From: Lachnospiraceae bacterium
GTDB lineage: Bacteria > Bacillota > Clostridia > Lachnospirales > Lachnospiraceae
Direction of reading: 5' to 3'
Assembly (NCBI GenBank): GCA_015057025.1
Contig: SVFD01000003.1
Location: 62,001-126,000 of the forward strand
DNA: 64,000 nt
Position numbers and translations under genes: made by a program
Part shown: one piece after another, positions 61,346 through 64,000 of the stretch
Numbering within the stretch: position 1 is the first letter of the stretch
Layout of the letters: every line of letters begins with the position of its first letter
The notes under the pieces: generated by a model
Seen by the model: the letters and a program-made list of their open reading frames with translations, nothing else
What the model was told of the DNA's origin: nothing
Database searches by the model: none

Positions 61346-62245
61346 ATGGAGCAGAAAAAGTCAGGGTTTGTAAGTATTATAGGAAGGCCGAATGTGGGTA
61401 AGTCCACGTTGATGAATCAGATTATCGGTCAGAAGGTGGCAATTACTTCCAATAAACCCCAGACCACCCGTAACCGCATTCAGACAGTATACACGGATGA
61501 AACCATGCAGATTGTATTTGTAGATACTCCGGGTATTCATAAATCCAAGAATAAACTTGGAGATTATATGGTAAATGCGGCGAAGAGTACCTTAAATGAA
61601 GCAGACGTGATTCTTTGGCTGGTAGAGCCTACTGACTATATCGGTGCCGGGGAGAAGAGTATTATCGATAATTTGAAACAGGTACGTACTCCCGTTATTC
61701 TTGTTATTAATAAAATTGATACGGTAAAAAAAGAAGAACTGCTTCACATTATAGATACTTATCGCAAAGAATTACAGTTTGCGGAAGTAGTGCCGGTATC
61801 GGCATTAAAAGGCAAAAATACGGATACATTATTAGAGTGTATCGGAAAATATTTACCTTATGGTCCTTGGTTTTATGACCCGGATACATTGACAGACCAG
61901 CCGGAACGTCAGATTGTGGCAGAACTCATTCGTGAGAAAGCATTGCGATGTTTGGAGGATGAAATACCACATGGTATTGCAGTGGCAATTGATACTATGA
62001 AGTTTAGTAAAAAAATGGCAGAAATTGAGGCTACCATTGTTTGCGAAAGAGATTCTCATAAGGGAATTATTATTGGTAAAGGTGGCCAGATGTTAAAGAA
62101 AATCGGCTCTCTTGCCCGTGCTGACATAGAAAGAATGCTTGATATGAAGGTTAATCTTAAGTTATGGGTGAAGGTAAAAAAAGACTGGAGAGACAGTGAT
62201 TTTATGTTGAAAAATTTTGGATTTCAGTCCAAAGATTTCGAATAG
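61346..62245 (+). CDS. era: GTPase Era
   Basis: A 299-residue GTPase that assists 16S rRNA maturation and 30S assembly. G1 is GRPNVGKST, G3 DTPGIH, G4 NKID and G5 SALKG; the C-terminal KH domain (GIIIGKGGQMLKKIGSLARADIERML) binds the 3' end of 16S rRNA. Length is standard. It is upstream of the yqzL-like gene and recO, the same order as in Bacillus. Confidence 0.98.
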   Translation: MEQKKSGFVSIIGRPNVGKSTLMNQIIGQKVAITSNKPQTTRNRIQTVYTDETMQIVFVDTPGIHKSKNKLGDYMVNAAKSTLNEADVILWLVEPTDYIGAGEKSIIDNLKQVRTPVILVINKIDTVKKEELLHIIDTYRKELQFAEVVPVSALKGKNTDTLLECIGKYLPYGPWFYDPDTLTDQPERQIVAELIREKALRCLEDEIPHGIAVAIDTMKFSKKMAEIEATIVCERDSHKGIIIGKGGQMLKKIGSLARADIERMLDMKVNLKLWVKVKKDWRDSDFMLKNFGFQSKDFE

Positions 62246-62272
62246 TTTTATAAAAATAGCAAACCCTAAGAA

Positions 62273-62307
62273 GGAAGCCGCGAACGTAGTTTTAGGTCGT
62301 GGCTTCC
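62273..62307. other. Stem-loop between era and yqzL-like gene
   Basis: GGAAGCCGCGA (62273-62283) pairs with TCGTGGCTTCC (62297-62307) with one G-T pair, 13-base loop. There is no T run on the plus strand, so this may pace or process the era-recO RNA rather than end it. Confidence 0.55.
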
Positions 62308-62376
62308 TGTGTATGAAAACGGATAGAAACATTCGTTTGAACACGGTACTACCAAGCGTGGAAAGGCGGGGATGCT

Positions 62377-62562
62377 ATGAAGAACCAAAGTGACTGGGAT
62401 ACATTTTACAGAAGCGGAAGAGTAGAAGATTATCTTATTTTCTGCCAAAACAGAGATAAGTGTGAAAATGTGGATGCCGACAGGGGTTTAGAAGAAAAAC
62501 ATGCAGAATTTTATGGTGGTTTTAGGTCTGGTGCTGAAAGCGGAACCCATCGGGGAGTATGA
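62377..62562 (+). CDS. YqzL-like small protein
   Basis: A 61-residue protein between era and recO, the location of yqzL in Bacillus. Its first part, WDTFYRSGRVEDYLIF, fits the YqzL pattern of W-x-x-F-x-x-x-G-x-x-x-x-Y-L (W-N-V-F-S-Q-T-G-N-I-D-T-Y-L in Bacillus). A GGCGGGGAT site precedes the ATG. The end overlaps recO by 62 bases in another frame, so the last ~20 residues may simply be constrained by recO. Role unknown. Confidence 0.7.
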   Translation: MKNQSDWDTFYRSGRVEDYLIFCQNRDKCENVDADRGLEEKHAEFYGGFRSGAESGTHRGV

Positions 62563-63172
62563 CAGGCGTATAGTGCTTCTCACCAGAGAAAAAGGAAAAA
62601 TAACAGTGTTTGCAAGAGGGGCAAGAAGGCAGAATAATCGTTTTCTTGCCACTACAACACCTTTTTGCTTCGGTGAATTTAAATTGTTTGCCGGACAAAA
62701 CTCTTATTCACTTTCAGAAGCCAATATTACGAATTATTTTGAGGAAGTCCGTTCGAATTTTTCGTTGGCATTTTATGGAATGTATTTTTTGGAAATGGCA
62801 GATTATTATGCCAGGGAAAATGCTGATGAAAAGCAACTCTTAAAGCTTTTATACCAATCTTTAAAGGCGTTATCCCATCCTTCGTTAAAAGCAGATTTTG
62901 TCCGTGTTATTTATGAGATGAAGGCGATTATGATTAATGGTGAATTTCCGGGGATTCCGGATAAAAGAGATGATTTAAGCGGTGCGGATAAAGCAATTCG
63001 TCATCTTTTCGAGACGCCGGCGGAAAAAGTATATTCCTTTCAAGTTAGTGATACTGTTCTTGCAGAATTGACGGAACGAACAAAAAACATTCGTAACCGT
63101 GTCATCGATAAAGAATTTAAAAGTCTTGAAATGTTAGAAAACATTAATGCAGGTATGGAAGGTATACAGTAG
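62501..63172 (+). CDS. recO: DNA repair protein RecO
   Basis: A 223-residue protein that helps load RecA at gaps. The N-terminal OB fold is recognised by GLVLKAEPIGEYDRRIVLLTREKGKITVFARGARR. The C-terminal part is helical and shorter than usual (about 250), with the four zinc Cys missing: only one Cys remains. The start may be 62501 or the ATG at 62513, both within the overlap with the small gene. It is followed 1 base later by a membrane-protein gene. Confidence 0.92.
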   Translation: MQNFMVVLGLVLKAEPIGEYDRRIVLLTREKGKITVFARGARRQNNRFLATTTPFCFGEFKLFAGQNSYSLSEANITNYFEEVRSNFSLAFYGMYFLEMADYYARENADEKQLLKLLYQSLKALSHPSLKADFVRVIYEMKAIMINGEFPGIPDKRDDLSGADKAIRHLFETPAEKVYSFQVSDTVLAELTERTKNIRNRVIDKEFKSLEMLENINAGMEGIQ

Positions 63173-63173
63173 G

Positions 63174-64000
63174 ATGAAAGAAGTACATAACAGAAAAAAG
63201 AACAGATGGTTAAGGCCGGCAATAATGGCTTTTATAATGCCTGTGGTGATATTATTAATTCTTTATATCATCAGAGGCGTATTTCCTTTTGGTGAAAAAA
63301 TTTATGTGCGTATGGATTTTTATCATCAGTACGCTCCCTTTGTGAAAGAGTTTTGTCGCAGAATATCTGATGGTGGCAGTCTTTTTTATGCGTGGGAGAT
63401 GGGACTTGGAACCAATTACTGGGCGCATTTTGCATATTATCTTGCAAGTCCGTTTAACTGGCTTTTGGTTCTGATACCGGACGCATATGTGATAGAAGCC
63501 ATGAATTTTACCATGGTTTTACGCGCCGGTATAGCCGGAAGCGCAATGGTATGTTTCTTAAAAGAAGAACACAAGGAAAATCCCATCATGGCAGCATTCG
63601 GAGCTTTTTATGCCTTATCCGGATATTATCTGGCATATTCTTGCAATATTATATGGATGGATGGTTTTGCATTGTTTCCGTTGGTTGCTTTAGGGGTTTT
63701 AAGAATTGCCAAGGGAAAGAGTGCAAAAATGTATATAATCAGTATGCTGATTTGTACATTCAGTAATTTTTATCTGGCAGTGATTATAGATATGTGTAGT
63801 GTGATTTGGTTTGTTATGCAACTGATTACCGGTGAGCAAAATGAACTGAAACATATTGCGAAAGCCATTGTTAAATTTGTTGCCTCTGCGACACTGTGTG
63901 TTTCCATGTGCGCCGTGATTCTTTTGCCGGCAGCCCATGCTTTAATGAATACACCGGCCGGAGACAGTGCATTTCCGGAAAAAACAGAGTTTTATTTTAC
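63174..64000 (+). CDS. YfhO-family membrane protein, 3' end outside window
   Basis: At least 275 codons run to the window edge. Several membrane helices are seen: PAIMAFIMPVVILLILYIIRG, ALFPLVALGVLRI, IISMLICTFSNFYLAVIID and ATLCVSMCAVILLPAAHAL. The loop VRMDFYHQYAPFVKEF is the Asp-containing first loop of GT-C glycosyltransferase-like YfhO proteins. In Firmicutes YfhO-type proteins glycosylate lipoteichoic acid or wall polymers. The ATG follows an AGTAGG site one base after recO. Confidence 0.88.
   Translation, partial: MKEVHNRKKNRWLRPAIMAFIMPVVILLILYIIRGVFPFGEKIYVRMDFYHQYAPFVKEFCRRISDGGSLFYAWEMGLGTNYWAHFAYYLASPFNWLLVLIPDAYVIEAMNFTMVLRAGIAGSAMVCFLKEEHKENPIMAAFGAFYALSGYYLAYSCNIIWMDGFALFPLVALGVLRIAKGKSAKMYIISMLICTFSNFYLAVIIDMCSVIWFVMQLITGEQNELKHIAKAIVKFVASATLCVSMCAVILLPAAHALMNTPAGDSAFPEKTEFYF

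Overview
The window is a stretch of low-GC chromosome from an anaerobic, spore-forming Clostridia, most likely a Lachnospiraceae (Butyrivibrio/Roseburia-like) bacterium. Evidence: sporulation genes (spoIIGA, sigE, sigG, ylmC/ymxH), pyruvate:ferredoxin oxidoreductase, a DUF5688-type protein, an acetyl-CoA-type MetA, strong GGAGG ribosome sites and many Ser/Glu-rich lipoproteins. No rRNA, CRISPR array, phage or transposase was found.

Region 1 (1-10.9 kb) is the accessory part. After the end of a multi-pass membrane protein comes a type I secretion-like locus: an HlyB-type ABC exporter with a dead C39-like domain, an HlyD-type adaptor, a lipoprotein, and an RTX lipase. The lipoprotein plus lipase-head unit is tandemly duplicated (about 1.67 kb). 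Both lipase copies carry the same in-frame TAG. In the downstream copy the frame stays open for another 1.0 kcodon through the RTX repeats; the upstream copy is truncated soon after the TAG. No outer-membrane channel gene is present, as expected for a one-membrane cell.

Region 2 (10.9-24.7 kb) is mostly housekeeping: spoIIGA-sigE behind a Spo0A-type promoter, sigG convergent to them, ylmC, nrdR, two dehydrogenases, cheV with a large Lys/Glu-rich membrane protein carrying FliM-like peptides, and a tight hisH-hisF-ung-lysA-MATE cluster. Region 3 (24.8-39.5 kb) has a dynamin-like GTPase, nifJ, a CAP/SH3 lipoprotein, alaS and rpsU. It also holds two paralogous lipoprotein genes, each flanked by a pair of roughly 140-155 bp structured repeats in opposite orientation (four copies of one family, with compensatory base changes).

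Region 4 (39.5-64 kb) carries a five-gene peptide/nickel ABC transporter, yqeG, efp, a DUF5688 gene, tRNA-Arg(CCG), an SH3 protein, an rluF-like pseudouridine synthase, ligA, metA and a rhomboid-like protein with a Zn-type tail. It continues with a sigma-factor-like protein lacking DNA-binding regions, an EAL phosphodiesterase fused to a GIGIG-repeat domain, an M16C peptidase, a DUF4349 lipoprotein, era-yqzL-recO, and the start of a YfhO-type membrane protein. The points most worth a second look are the RTX export locus with its amber codon, the four structured repeats, the sigma-like protein and the EAL fusion.
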